NCBI RefSeq assembly: GCF_002001205.1
Contig: NZ_MUNZ01000101.1
Span: forward strand, 145,514 to 209,513
Reading direction: 5' to 3'
Source: Hydrogenophaga sp. A37
Lineage (GTDB): Bacteria > Pseudomonadota > Gammaproteobacteria > Burkholderiales > Burkholderiaceae_C
DNA: 64,000 nucleotides
Under the pieces are notes generated by a model that saw only the letters and a program-made list of their open reading frames with translations, was not told the origin of the DNA and made no database searches. A program made the position numbers and the translations under genes. Positions 8,565-17,746 of this stretch are shown piece after piece (position 1 is the stretch's first letter; each line of letters starts with the position of its first letter).

Positions 8565-9611
8565 ATGTTGTTTTCTGGTTCTCTGGTGTCCGATGCTCCG
8601 TCGGCACCTGCTTCCCCTTTCTGGCGCTTGTCGGTCGCTCCCATGATGGGCTGGACCGACCGCCATTGCCGCTATTTCCACCGCCTGCTGACCCGCCACA
8701 CCTTGCTCTACACCGAGATGGTGACCACGGGTGCGCTGATCCATGGCAACGCTGCCCAACACCTGCATTTCAATGGCGAGGAACACCCGGTGGCTTTGCA
8801 GCTGGGTGGCAGCGAGCCCGCCGATCTGGCGCAGTGCGCGAAGCTGGGCCAGGACCGCGGTTACGACGAAATCAACCTCAACTGCGGCTGCCCGAGCGAG
8901 CGTGTGTTGCGTGGGGCCTTCGGCGCCTGCCTGATGGGGGAAGCCGAACTGGTGCGCGATGGTGTGAAGGCCATGGTTGACGTGGTGGGCATTCCGGTCA
9001 CGGTCAAGCACCGCATCGGCATCGACAAGGTCGAAAGCTACGACTTTGTGCGCGACTTTGTGGGCACGGTGGCCGAGGGTGGCTGCACGACCTTCCTGGT
9101 GCATGCGCGCAACGCCTGGCTGCAGGGCCTCTCGCCGAAAGAGAACCGCGAAATACCGCCGCTCCGCTACGAACTGGCCTACCACCTCAAACGCGACTTC
9201 CCTCACCTCACCATCGCGGTCAATGGCGGCATCACCACCAACGCGCAGATCGCCGAGCACCTGGCGCAGGTGGACGGCGCCATGATCGGCCGAGAGGCGT
9301 ACCACAACCCCTGGCTCATGGTCGATTGGGACGCCCGCTTTTACGGTGACGCAACCCGCGAAGCGCCCACGCGCGACGCGGTGGAGCTGGCCATGGTGGG
9401 CTACATGGAGCGTGCCCACGCCGAAGACGGCGTGAACTGGTATTCCATCGCCAGCCACATGCTGGGCTTGCGCCACGGTCTGCACGGCGCGCGCAAGTGG
9501 CGCCAGGTCTGGAGCGACCACCGTCTGAAACCGCTGCCACCGCGAGAGGTGTGGGCGATGGCCCAGGTCCACGTCAGCTCGCAGGCCGATGCGGTGATGG
9601 CCGAGGCCTGA
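8565..9611 (+). CDS. dusA: tRNA-dihydrouridine(20/20a) synthase
   Basis: The product is 348 residues. It reduces uridine 20/20a of tRNA D-loops to dihydrouridine with FMN and NADPH. The FMN barrel opens SVAPMMGWTDRHCRYFHR; the catalytic Cys109 is in NCGCPSERV, followed by GAFGACLM. VKHRIGID and HARNAWLQGLSPKENR are the DusA-specific tRNA/FMN segments, and AVNGGI and GAMIGREAYHNPW bind phosphate. The subgroup call DusA rests on GLSPKENR. It stands alone between two terminated or spaced genes. Confidence 0.93.
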   Translation: MLFSGSLVSDAPSAPASPFWRLSVAPMMGWTDRHCRYFHRLLTRHTLLYTEMVTTGALIHGNAAQHLHFNGEEHPVALQLGGSEPADLAQCAKLGQDRGYDEINLNCGCPSERVLRGAFGACLMGEAELVRDGVKAMVDVVGIPVTVKHRIGIDKVESYDFVRDFVGTVAEGGCTTFLVHARNAWLQGLSPKENREIPPLRYELAYHLKRDFPHLTIAVNGGITTNAQIAEHLAQVDGAMIGREAYHNPWLMVDWDARFYGDATREAPTRDAVELAMVGYMERAHAEDGVNWYSIASHMLGLRHGLHGARKWRQVWSDHRLKPLPPREVWAMAQVHVSSQADAVMAEA

Positions 9612-9804
9612 TTTCCGACCGTGGACTGAACTTTTCGGAGACAATTTCCTCACACGCACAGAGCTTGCCGAGACAAATGACATCAGATGCGGCAAGCCCT
9701 TGATCGGGCGGTGGTTGCGTGACGCCCGACACCGACGTCGGCGGGGAGCGGGCCTGGACGTTGGTGACCTTTCCGATTGGCGACCGCTCCGTCTTGGAGG
9801 TCGT

Positions 9805-11727
9805 ATGGACGTTGTCCGTCATTTCCTGAACCGCTACGAACAGGCACGCGAGGAAGAGCTGTCGATCGAAGACTACCTCGACGCCTGCAAGCGGGATCCA
9901 CTGGTCTACGCCACCGCGGCGGAGCGAATGCTGGTTGCGATCGGCGAGCCGGAGTTGTTCGACACCCGGCACGACCAGCGGCTGTCGCGCATTTTTGGCA
10001 ACAAGGTCATCAAGATTTACCCGGCGTTCCGGGATTTCTATGGCCTGGAGGAGCCGATCGAACAGGTGGTTTCCTACTTCCGTCACGGCGCGCAGGGGCT
10101 GGAAGAACGCAAGCAGATCCTGTACCTGCTGGGCCCCGTGGGCGGTGGCAAATCCTCGATCGCCGAGCGCCTGAAACAGCTCATGGAACAGGTGCCGTTC
10201 TATGCGCTCAAGGACTCACCGGTCAACGAATCGCCGCTCGGTCTGTTCAACGCGGCCGAAGATGGTTCGTTGCTCGAATCGCAGTATGGGATTGCGCCGC
10301 GGTATCTGGGGCGGGTGATGTCGCCCTGGGCGGTCAAGCGGCTGGAAGAGTTCGGCGGTGATATCCGGCGCTTCCGTGTCGTCAAGCGTTTCCCGTCGGT
10401 GTTGCGCCAGATCGCGATCGCCAAGACCGAGCCGGGCGACGAAAACAACCAGGACATTTCTTCGCTGGTGGGCAAGATCGACATCCGCAAGCTGGAGACC
10501 TTTGCCCAGGACGACCCGGACGCCTACAGCTATTCGGGTGGCCTGTGCCTGGCCAACCAGGGGCTGCTGGAGTTCGTCGAAATGTTCAAGGCGCCGATCA
10601 AGGTGCTGCACCCCCTGCTGACCGCCACCCAGGAAGGCAACTTCAAGGGCACCGAAGGCTTTGGCGCGATACCGTTTGACGGCATCGTGATGGCGCACTC
10701 CAACGAAAGCGAGTGGAAGGCGTTTCGGAACAACAAGAACAACGAGGCCTTTCTGGACCGGATCTACATCGTCAAGGTGCCGTACTGTCTGAGGGTGTCG
10801 GAAGAGATCAAGATCTACGAGAAGCTGATCCGAAATTCATCGTTGGCACAGGCCATCTGCTCCCCCGGAACGCTGAAGATGCTGGCGCAATTCGCGGTGT
10901 ACACCCGCCTGAAGGAGCCGGAAAACTCCAGCATTTTCAGCAAGCTGCTGGTGTACGACGGCGAGAACCTGAAAGACACCGACCCCAAGGCCAAGAGCTT
11001 CCAGGAGTACCGCGATTACGCCGGGGTGGACGAGGGCATGACCGGCATTTCCACCCGCTTCGCGTTCAAGATCCTGTCCAAGGTGTTCAACTTCGACAGC
11101 ACCGAGGTGGCGGCCAACCCGGTGCACCTGATGTATGTGCTGGAGCAGCAGATTGAGCGCGAACAGTTCGCCGCCGAGACCGAGCAGAAGTACCTGGGCT
11201 TCATCAAGGAGACGCTGGCGGTGCGCTACGCCGAGTTCATCGGCAAGGAAATCCAGACCGCTTACCTGGAGTCGTACTCCGAATACGGCCAGAACATCTT
11301 CGACCGCTATGTGACCTACGCCGACTTCTGGATCCAGGACCAGGAATTCCGCGACACCGACACCGGTGAAATCTTCGACCGATCCTCGCTCAACGCCGAG
11401 TTGGAGAAGATCGAAAAGCCCGCCGGCATCAGCAACCCGAAGGACTTCCGCAACGAGATCGTCAATTTCGTGCTGCGTGCGCGGGCCAACAACGCAGGCA
11501 AGAACCCGCTGTGGACCAGCTACGAAAAGCTGCGCGCGGTGATCGAGAAAAAGATGTTCTCCAACACCGAAGACCTGCTGCCGGTGATTTCGTTCAATGC
11601 CAAGGCCAGCGCCGACGAGCAGAAGAAACACCAAGACTTTGTCAACCGCATGGTCGACAAGGGCTACACCACGCGGCAGGTCCGGCTGCTGTGTGACTGG
11701 TACCTGCGCGTGCGCAAGAGTTCTTGA
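9805..11727 (+). CDS. prkA: PrkA-family serine protein kinase / AAA ATPase
   Basis: The product is 640 residues, the normal PrkA length. The N-terminal AAA-like domain has Walker A GPVGGGKS (residues 110-117), followed by the PrkA C-terminal kinase-like region. The start at 9805 is picked for TTGGAGG upstream and the family opening with a YEQAREEELSIEDYL stretch. The protein is a cytoplasmic stress kinase (YeaG in E. coli), and some homologues act as ATP-dependent proteases. yeaH and spoVR follow, the conserved three-gene stress/stationary-phase set. The 193 bases upstream hold no other gene that I can see. Confidence 0.93.
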   Translation: MDVVRHFLNRYEQAREEELSIEDYLDACKRDPLVYATAAERMLVAIGEPELFDTRHDQRLSRIFGNKVIKIYPAFRDFYGLEEPIEQVVSYFRHGAQGLEERKQILYLLGPVGGGKSSIAERLKQLMEQVPFYALKDSPVNESPLGLFNAAEDGSLLESQYGIAPRYLGRVMSPWAVKRLEEFGGDIRRFRVVKRFPSVLRQIAIAKTEPGDENNQDISSLVGKIDIRKLETFAQDDPDAYSYSGGLCLANQGLLEFVEMFKAPIKVLHPLLTATQEGNFKGTEGFGAIPFDGIVMAHSNESEWKAFRNNKNNEAFLDRIYIVKVPYCLRVSEEIKIYEKLIRNSSLAQAICSPGTLKMLAQFAVYTRLKEPENSSIFSKLLVYDGENLKDTDPKAKSFQEYRDYAGVDEGMTGISTRFAFKILSKVFNFDSTEVAANPVHLMYVLEQQIEREQFAAETEQKYLGFIKETLAVRYAEFIGKEIQTAYLESYSEYGQNIFDRYVTYADFWIQDQEFRDTDTGEIFDRSSLNAELEKIEKPAGISNPKDFRNEIVNFVLRARANNAGKNPLWTSYEKLRAVIEKKMFSNTEDLLPVISFNAKASADEQKKHQDFVNRMVDKGYTTRQVRLLCDWYLRVRKSS

Positions 11728-11770
11728 GCCGCCGGTTCCTGATGTCCTGAAACACGGAAGGCAGGTCAGC

Positions 11771-13045
11771 ATGCTCCAACAGATCGTCGACCGCCGACTC
11801 TCGGGCAAGAACAAGTCCATCGGCAACCGCGAGCGTTTTCTGCGTCGCTACCGCGAGCAGATCGGCGACGCGGTGCGCAAGGCCGTGTCGGGCCGCAGCA
11901 TCCGGGACATCGAGCAGGGCGAAGACATCACCCTGCCGCGGCGCGACGTGTCCGAGCCTGTGTTTGGCCACGGGCGGGGCGGGATGCGCGAGTCGGTGCA
12001 CCCGGGCAACCGCGAATACGTGCGGGGTGACCGCATCGACCGGCCGGCCCAGGGCGCCGGGGCTGGCGGCGCGGGCGGGCAAGGCGGCCAGGACGGCCTG
12101 GGCGAAGACGATTTTGTCTTTCGCATCACGCGCGATGAGTTCATGCAGGTGTTCTTCGACGACCTGGCGCTGCCGCATCTGGTGCGCACGCAACTGCTGC
12201 CCGATGCGCCCGAATGGAAGTCGCATCGCGCGGGCTTCATCTCGGAGGGCAATCCCGCCAGTCTGCACGTGGTGCGTTCCCTGCGCACAGCGCTGGGCCG
12301 CCGCATCGCGATGGGAGGCGATGTGCGGCGCCTGCTGAACGAGCTGCAGGTCGAATTGGCCGAAGCCGAGCGCAACAAAGCCACGCCGACCGCAGGGATC
12401 CGCTTGCTCAAGGAGCGCATAGAGGCCCTGCAGCGCCGGTTGCGGCAGATCCCGTTTCTGGACACGCTGGACCTGCGCTTTCGCAACCGGGTGCGGATTC
12501 CACTGCCTTCGGCCAAGGCGGTGATGTTCTGCCTGATGGACGTGTCGGGCTCGATGGATGAAGCCCGCAAGGACATTGCCAAGCGGTTCTTCATCTTGCT
12601 GTACCTGTTCCTGCAGCGGCACTACGAACGCACCGATGTGGTGTTCATCCGCCACCACACGCAGGCCGCCGAGGTGAACGAACCGGAGTTTTTCCAGGCC
12701 ACCGAGAGCGGGGGCACCGTGGTGTCGAGCGCGCTCACGCTCATGCACGACATCATCCAGGCGCGTTACCCGCCGGGCGACTGGAACATCTACGGCGCCC
12801 AGGCTTCGGACGGCGAGAACTGGTACAACGATTCGGCCCGCTGCAGCGAGCTGCTGCAGCGCAAGCTGCTGCCTTTGGTGCGCTATTTCGCCTACGTGCA
12901 GGTGGCCGGTGACGAGCAGAACCTCTGGCAGGAATACACCCGGGTGCACGAGAAGGACCCCCGGTTGGCCATGCGCAAGATCACCGAGGCCGCCGACATC
13001 TACCCGGTCTTCCGGGAACTGTTCAGAAAGGCAGGCGCGGCATGA
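11771..13045 (+). CDS. yeaH: YeaH/YhbH family protein (DUF444)
   Basis: The product is 424 residues. The N-terminus IVDRRLSGKNKSIGNRERFLRRYR is the family signature, and a Gly-rich linker (residues 95-115) follows. The C-terminal half is a von Willebrand A-like fold with LMDVSGSMDE, the DxSxS metal-ion site. It works with the PrkA kinase upstream, 43 bases away. Its stop overlaps the spoVR start (ATGA), which shows translational coupling. The start at 11771 (after AAGGCAGGTCAGC) fits the family; the longer open frame does not. Confidence 0.92.
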   Translation: MLQQIVDRRLSGKNKSIGNRERFLRRYREQIGDAVRKAVSGRSIRDIEQGEDITLPRRDVSEPVFGHGRGGMRESVHPGNREYVRGDRIDRPAQGAGAGGAGGQGGQDGLGEDDFVFRITRDEFMQVFFDDLALPHLVRTQLLPDAPEWKSHRAGFISEGNPASLHVVRSLRTALGRRIAMGGDVRRLLNELQVELAEAERNKATPTAGIRLLKERIEALQRRLRQIPFLDTLDLRFRNRVRIPLPSAKAVMFCLMDVSGSMDEARKDIAKRFFILLYLFLQRHYERTDVVFIRHHTQAAEVNEPEFFQATESGGTVVSSALTLMHDIIQARYPPGDWNIYGAQASDGENWYNDSARCSELLQRKLLPLVRYFAYVQVAGDEQNLWQEYTRVHEKDPRLAMRKITEAADIYPVFRELFRKAGAA

Positions 13046-14640
13046 ACGCCCGCTCCGAATCTGCGCCCGTTCCGCCAGCTTCGCCGGATGCCCCGGACGG
13101 CGCGTTGTCGGCCGCTCCGCGCCCGTCGCTGCCCTGTCCGTCGGACTGGACCTTCGAGCTGATCGAGACCTACCACGCCGAGATCGCGCGGGTGGCCCGG
13201 GAGCAAGGGCTGGACACCTACCCGGTGCAGTTGGAGGTGATCACGGCGGAGCAGATGATCGACGCCTACGCCTCGGTGGGCATGCCGGTGAACTACCGGC
13301 ACTGGTCGTTCGGCAAGCAGTTCATCGCCACCGAGAAGAACTACCGGCGCGGCCACATGGGGCTGGCCTACGAGATCGTGATCAATTCCGATCCCTGCAT
13401 TGCCTACCTCATGGAAGAAAACACCATGACCATGCAGGCGCTGGTGATCGCGCACGCCTGCTACGGCCACAACTCGTTCTTCAAGGGCAACTACCTGTTC
13501 CGCATGTGGACCGACGCGTCGTCGATCATCGATTACCTGGTCTACGCCCGGGGCTATGTGGCCGAATGCGAGGAGTTGCACGGCGTGGAGGCGGTCGAGC
13601 AATTGCTCGACGCCTGTCACGCCCTGATGAGCCACGGCGTGGACCGGTACCGTCGCTCCCAGAAGCCGTCACTGGCCGAAGAGGAGGCCCGACGCAAGGA
13701 CCGCGAAGCCTATCTGCAGCAACAGGTCAACGACCTCTGGCGCACCCTGCCCAAGTCCTCGGTCAAACAGGTGGACAAGTCCAGCCGCCGGTTCCCGGTG
13801 GAGCCGGAGGAAAACCTGCTGTACTTCATTGAAAAGAACGCCCCACTGCTCGAACCCTGGCAGCGCGAGGTGGTGCGCATCGTGCGCAAGGTGGCGCAGT
13901 ATTTCTACCCGCAGCGCCAGACCCAGGTCATGAACGAAGGTTGGGCCACGTTCTGGCACTACACCCTGCTCAACACCCTGTACGACGAAGGGCGCCTCAC
14001 CGACGGTTTCATGATCGAGTTCCTGCGCTCCCACACCAATGTGGTGAACCAGCTGCCGGTCAAGCACCCGGGGTACAGCGGCATCAACCCCTACGCGCTG
14101 GGGTTTGCCATGTTCAGCGATCTCAAACGCATCTGCCAAGCGCCCACCGAGGAGGACCGGCGCTGGTTTCCCGACATCGCCGGTTCGGACTGGCACGCGA
14201 CCCTGGACCACGCCATGCGGCACTACCGGGACGAGAGCTTCGTCGGCCAGTTCCTGTCGCCGCGGCTGATGCGCGAGATGCGCCTGTTCGCGGTCGTTGA
14301 CGACGAGCACAGCCTCGACCTGGAGGTGTCTGCCATCCACGACGACGCCGGCTACCAGCGCGTGCGCGAAGCACTGGCGCGCCAGCACGATCTGAACGAA
14401 CAGGAACCCAACATCCAAGTCTGGAACGTCGCTGTGCGGGGCGACCGCTCATTGACGCTGCGCCACATCCGCCAGCACGACCGCCCGCTCCCTGAGAGTT
14501 CCCGGGAGGTGCTCAAACACGTGGCGCGGCTCTGGGGCTTCGGGGTGCGGCTGGAGAGCGTTGACCATCACGGCAAGATGGTGCAGCACTGGGATGTGAA
14601 CCCGCCGGTCACCGAGTTCCAGGCCACTACCGGCCCGTGA
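13042..14640 (+). CDS. SpoVR family protein (YcgB-like)
   Basis: The product is 532 residues. It is a full-length SpoVR-family protein: IETYHAEIARVAREQGLDTYPVQLEVITAEQMIDAYASVGMP is the signature region near residues 36-77, and NEGWATFWHY with HPGYSGINPYALGF are later conserved blocks. In Bacillus SpoVR concerns the spore cortex; in non-sporulating Proteobacteria it forms a stationary-phase unit with PrkA and YeaH whose biochemical job is unresolved. A 29-residue Ala/Pro-rich N-terminal extension precedes the domain. The 3' end overlaps the convergent sqr gene by 14 bases. Confidence 0.92.
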   Translation: MNARSESAPVPPASPDAPDGALSAAPRPSLPCPSDWTFELIETYHAEIARVAREQGLDTYPVQLEVITAEQMIDAYASVGMPVNYRHWSFGKQFIATEKNYRRGHMGLAYEIVINSDPCIAYLMEENTMTMQALVIAHACYGHNSFFKGNYLFRMWTDASSIIDYLVYARGYVAECEELHGVEAVEQLLDACHALMSHGVDRYRRSQKPSLAEEEARRKDREAYLQQQVNDLWRTLPKSSVKQVDKSSRRFPVEPEENLLYFIEKNAPLLEPWQREVVRIVRKVAQYFYPQRQTQVMNEGWATFWHYTLLNTLYDEGRLTDGFMIEFLRSHTNVVNQLPVKHPGYSGINPYALGFAMFSDLKRICQAPTEEDRRWFPDIAGSDWHATLDHAMRHYRDESFVGQFLSPRLMREMRLFAVVDDEHSLDLEVSAIHDDAGYQRVREALARQHDLNEQEPNIQVWNVAVRGDRSLTLRHIRQHDRPLPESSREVLKHVARLWGFGVRLESVDHHGKMVQHWDVNPPVTEFQATTGP

Positions 14641-15916
14641 TCTTGGCTTTGAGTTTGGTGATGCCGATGAAGTCCATGATGATCTTCTCGTAGATCGGCT
14701 CGGACGTGCCTTTCTCCATCTTGCGCATGAAGTACTTCTCGAAAGCCACCTTGGCCAGGTGCACCCACTTGCCTTCGGCGAACCAGCTCACGTTGCGCGG
14801 CGGGATCTGCGGCAGCGCCACGAAGGCCGCGCCGGTGTCGCCGAAGTCGGCCAGACACACCGTGTTCCAGGTGGCCTTCTGTGTGGGTTCCTGACCGTCC
14901 AGCAGTTCACGGATGTTGTGGGCCGTGGCCGTGACCATGGACTCGATCATGTAGCCGGTCTTGGGTGTGCCGCAGGGAATGGGCGTGACTTCCACGGGCG
15001 GAATCGCCACACAAACCCCGATGCTGAAGATGTTCTTGAACTTGGCGTTGCGCTGGTGTGCGTCGATGGTGATGAAGCCGCGCGGGTTGGTCAGGCCCTC
15101 GATGCCGAACACCGCGTCCACACCCTTGAAGGCTGGCAGCATCATGCTGTGCTTGAAGGGCAGCACGTGTTCCTTGATCGGCTGGCCCTGGTCGTTGTGC
15201 TCGGTCACGTACATGTTGCCGGCCTCGACCCTGGTGGTCTTGGCGTTGCAGATCCACTTGATGTGGCGCTGGCGCATGGCTGATTCGAGCATGCCCTTGG
15301 AGTCGCCCACGCCGCCCAGACCGAGGTGGCCGATATAGGGCTCGGGTGTCACATAGGTCATGGGCACTTGGTCGCGGATCTTGCGACGGCGCAGGTCGGT
15401 GTCCATGATCATGGCGAACTCGTAGGCCGGGCCGAAGCACGACGCACCTTGCACTGCTCCCACCACGATGGGGCCGGGTGCTTTCACAAACCCGTCCCAA
15501 GCGAGCTTGGTGGTTTCGGCGTGACTCACATGGCAGACCGATTGCGTGTGGCCGCCGTGCGGGCCCAGGCCTTCGACTTCGTCAAACGCGAGCTTGGGGC
15601 CGGTGGCGATGACCAGGTAGTCGTAGTCCACCCGGCTGCCGTCTTCCAGCTCGATCTGGTTGGCGTCAGGGTGCACGCGCTTGGCGCGCTGGATGATGGA
15701 TTCGATGCCTTTGCGCTTGAGCGCCGGGGCAATGTCCACCTCAATGTCCTTGCGTTTGCGCCAGTCCACCGCCACCCAGGGGTTGGACGGGACAAAGTGG
15801 AACTTCGGCGCTTCACTGATCACGGTGACCGTGTCGCCTGCGCGGGCGAGCGCCTTCATTTCGTAGGCCATGGGCATGCCGCCGAGGCCGGCGCCCAAAA
15901 TGACGATGTGAGCCAT
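14627..15916 (-). CDS. sqr: Sulfide:quinone oxidoreductase family flavoprotein
   Basis: The product is 429 residues. It oxidises sulfide to polysulfide/persulfide and passes electrons to the quinone pool at the inner membrane. The Rossmann motif is ILGAGLGGMPMAYEM at the N-terminus. The three cysteines that define catalytic SQR are present: Cys128 (QSVCHVSH), Cys160 (QGASCFGPAYE) and Cys354 (NTVCLADFGD), closely matching Cys128/160/356 as I recall them from Acidithiobacillus SQR. PKTGYMIESM is the second FAD segment. A GGAGA ribosome-binding site precedes the ATG, and a CsoR-type palindrome lies upstream. Flavocytochrome c sulfide dehydrogenase is less likely, as there is no cytochrome subunit nearby. 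Confidence 0.85.
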   Translation of the reverse strand: MAHIVILGAGLGGMPMAYEMKALARAGDTVTVISEAPKFHFVPSNPWVAVDWRKRKDIEVDIAPALKRKGIESIIQRAKRVHPDANQIELEDGSRVDYDYLVIATGPKLAFDEVEGLGPHGGHTQSVCHVSHAETTKLAWDGFVKAPGPIVVGAVQGASCFGPAYEFAMIMDTDLRRRKIRDQVPMTYVTPEPYIGHLGLGGVGDSKGMLESAMRQRHIKWICNAKTTRVEAGNMYVTEHNDQGQPIKEHVLPFKHSMMLPAFKGVDAVFGIEGLTNPRGFITIDAHQRNAKFKNIFSIGVCVAIPPVEVTPIPCGTPKTGYMIESMVTATAHNIRELLDGQEPTQKATWNTVCLADFGDTGAAFVALPQIPPRNVSWFAEGKWVHLAKVAFEKYFMRKMEKGTSEPIYEKIIMDFIGITKLKAKITGR

Positions 15917-15960
15917 GGGTTTGTCTCCAAATGATCTGTGTTTCAGTCCTTTGGATGATG

Positions 15961-15978
15961 TATGCCCCTGGGGGTATA
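15961..15978 (-). promoter_or_regulatory. Candidate CsoR/CstR-type operator upstream of sqr
   Basis: TATGCCCCTGGGGGTATA is an inverted repeat (ATRCCCC centre GGGGTAT), 45 bases before the sqr start. CsoR/CstR-family copper- or persulfide-sensing repressors bind C-tract/G-tract sites flanked by AT like this one. On the minus strand a perfect TTGACA (15996-15991) sits immediately upstream, so the site could block a promoter. No CsoR-like gene is in the window. Confidence 0.5.
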
Positions 15979-16025
15979 TGGATTGATATTTGTCAACCCC
16001 GTGACCCGGACAAACCCTTGGCTGG

Positions 16026-16916
16026 TCAGAGCCCAATGGCGCGCAGATCGATCCCGCCGCTGGCCACTGGCGGGCACCAGAAATAAGCGCCCGTTTCGGG
16101 CTCGGTGAAACCAAACAGCGCGTCGACGATGCCGTCTTCGGCGCCGGACATGCGGCGCAACTGGGCCTCAAAAGCATCAAACGAGCAGCCAAAAGCGGCA
16201 AACACCAAGCCCCCTTCGTTGCCGTCTGCCCAGGGCATCGAGCGCCGCAGGACAAAGGCCTCTGGGTCGAAGTTCTCTTGTGCGGTGCGCTTCACATGGG
16301 ACGATTCGGGCGCGTCGTCCAGTTCCTCGTTGCTGTCGCGTTCTCTGCCGATGGCGTGGTCCTGTTGCTGCCTGGACATGGCCTCGAAGCGACTCATGTG
16401 GTGGCGCCAGCGCTGCACCGCGACAAAGCTGCTGCCGGCCAGCAGCCCGGCGCTGCCTGGCAACACCGCGGCGGCCTCGGCGTTGGCGCCTTCGGGGTTT
16501 TCGGTGCCGTCCTGGTAGCCGGTCAGGTCTCTGCCATGGTTGTGGTTGAAGGCGTCGGTGATGTCCTGCACGTCGAACGCCGGTGCAATCAAGGCCTCCA
16601 GGTGGCGGCTGCGGATCAGCAGCTCTCCGCGGTCGGTACCGCGCAGCCAGATGAGCAGGTCGGCGGGCGTGGCCGGGAGTTTGACGCGCGCACCGTCAAC
16701 ACCCCGAAAGCTCCTGAGGCCCGGGACCGTCGCATCCAGCTCGCGCACCAGCGATGCGCCCAGCCCCACGAGGGTGTGTTGGCCGTCGGACTGACCGGCC
16801 AGTCGGTGAAGCACGGCGCGCGGGTCTGCGCCGACGCGCAACTGGCAGGTGAGGTAGCGGCCCTGGGCAGGAACGGGTTCGAAGATGCCCGGTTGGGCGG
16901 TGGGCTCGGTGCTCAT
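16026..16916 (-). CDS. DyP-type haem peroxidase (cytoplasmic, class B-like)
   Basis: The product is 296 residues. Key residues are visible: the GYQDGTENP motif (distal Asp), the proximal haem His in ESSHVKRT, and the distal Arg in the RRSMPW region. A ferredoxin-like double domain is expected. No signal peptide or twin-arginine motif is seen, so it acts in the cytoplasm, like E. coli YfeX. It oxidises dyes, phenols or porphyrinogens with hydrogen peroxide. It lies head-to-tail behind sqr's promoter region on the same strand, 110 bases apart, so co-regulation is possible but not shown. Confidence 0.9.
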   Translation of the reverse strand: MSTEPTAQPGIFEPVPAQGRYLTCQLRVGADPRAVLHRLAGQSDGQHTLVGLGASLVRELDATVPGLRSFRGVDGARVKLPATPADLLIWLRGTDRGELLIRSRHLEALIAPAFDVQDITDAFNHNHGRDLTGYQDGTENPEGANAEAAAVLPGSAGLLAGSSFVAVQRWRHHMSRFEAMSRQQQDHAIGRERDSNEELDDAPESSHVKRTAQENFDPEAFVLRRSMPWADGNEGGLVFAAFGCSFDAFEAQLRRMSGAEDGIVDALFGFTEPETGAYFWCPPVASGGIDLRAIGL

Positions 16917-17021
16917 GCAGGTTCCTGATGGGTTCGGTGAACGGCCTGGCCCGGTGTGGTCAAGCCTGCTTCACGCCGAATCTATCAGTCCGTGACCACC
17001 TGCCGTGGCCCTCGCCGATCA

Positions 17022-17657
17022 TCAGGCCGCGGCTTCGAGCCCGTTCTGGAAATGCTCGTGCATGCGCTGCTGCGTGAGCGCGGCGTTGCGCGCAAGCAGG
17101 GCGGTCATGATGGCGCGGTGCTCGGCCAACGATTCTTCGATGCGACCTGTCTTGAACAGCGAGTTGTGGCGGTTGAGCTTCATGACCTTGCGCAGGTCGG
17201 CCACCATCTGTTCTCGCCAGCGGTTGTCGGCGATTTCGAGCACGCGCATGTGGAAGCGCTCGTTGATCGCGAAAAAGCGGTCGCGGTCGGGGAGGGCGGC
17301 TTCCAGTTCGGCGTGCAAGGCCTTGAGTTCAGCCAGTTCAGCGTCGCTGGCTCGCTGGGCCACCACGCCGGCGGCATCCGATTCGAGCAGAGCGAGCAGG
17401 TGGTAGACATCGGCCAGGTCCTTGTCGGACACTTCGGTCACGTAGGCGCCGCGGCGCACTTTCATGGTCACCAGGCCTTCGGCGGCCAGCACCTTGAGGG
17501 CTTCACGCAGGGGCGTGCGGCTGATGCCGTATTCCTCGGCAAGCTTGAGTTCGTCGATCCAGCTGCCGGGCTCCAACTCGCGCTTGAAGATGCGCTGGCG
17601 CAACAGTTCTGCGACTTCTTCGTACAGGGCGCGGGGGGCGAGCGACAAGGCAGACAT
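17022..17657 (-). CDS. GntR-family regulator, FadR/FCD subgroup
   Basis: The product is 211 residues. It has an N-terminal winged helix (ALYEEVAELLRQRIFKRELEPG, then SRTPLREALKVLAAEGLV, residues 10-65) and a C-terminal all-helical FCD ligand domain, in which Asp/His metal or acid ligands are expected (FFAINERFHMRVLE; the later EHRAIMTAL). It is transcribed away from the methylmalonyl-CoA mutase gene with a 140-base shared promoter region, so it very likely controls the propionyl-CoA pathway in response to a pathway acid or CoA ester. The ligand is unknown. Confidence 0.88.
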   Translation of the reverse strand: MSALSLAPRALYEEVAELLRQRIFKRELEPGSWIDELKLAEEYGISRTPLREALKVLAAEGLVTMKVRRGAYVTEVSDKDLADVYHLLALLESDAAGVVAQRASDAELAELKALHAELEAALPDRDRFFAINERFHMRVLEIADNRWREQMVADLRKVMKLNRHNSLFKTGRIEESLAEHRAIMTALLARNAALTQQRMHEHFQNGLEAAA

Positions 17658-17718
17658 GGGTTTACAGCGGACTCGATGGGCGTGTGACGGAGTGTGATTG
17701 TAAGCGGGTTGGAATATT

Positions 17719-17746
17719 TTGCATCAATAATTATGAATGATATAAA
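17719..17746 (+). promoter_or_regulatory. Promoter and AT palindrome for the mcm operon
   Basis: TTGCAT (17719-17724), a 16-base spacer and TATAAA (17741-17746) form a good sigma-70 promoter 52 bases before the mcm start. The spacer contains the palindrome ATAATTAT (17727-17734) inside TCAATAATTATGA, a plausible operator for the divergent GntR protein. The segment is sharply AT-rich compared with its surroundings. Confidence 0.55.

Noticed and set aside
7260..9695. 811-residue minus-strand frame opposite the outer-membrane protein and dusA
   Set aside because: It is a shadow of two well-supported plus-strand genes in GC-rich DNA and crosses two terminators; it is low-complexity and His/Arg/Gly-rich.
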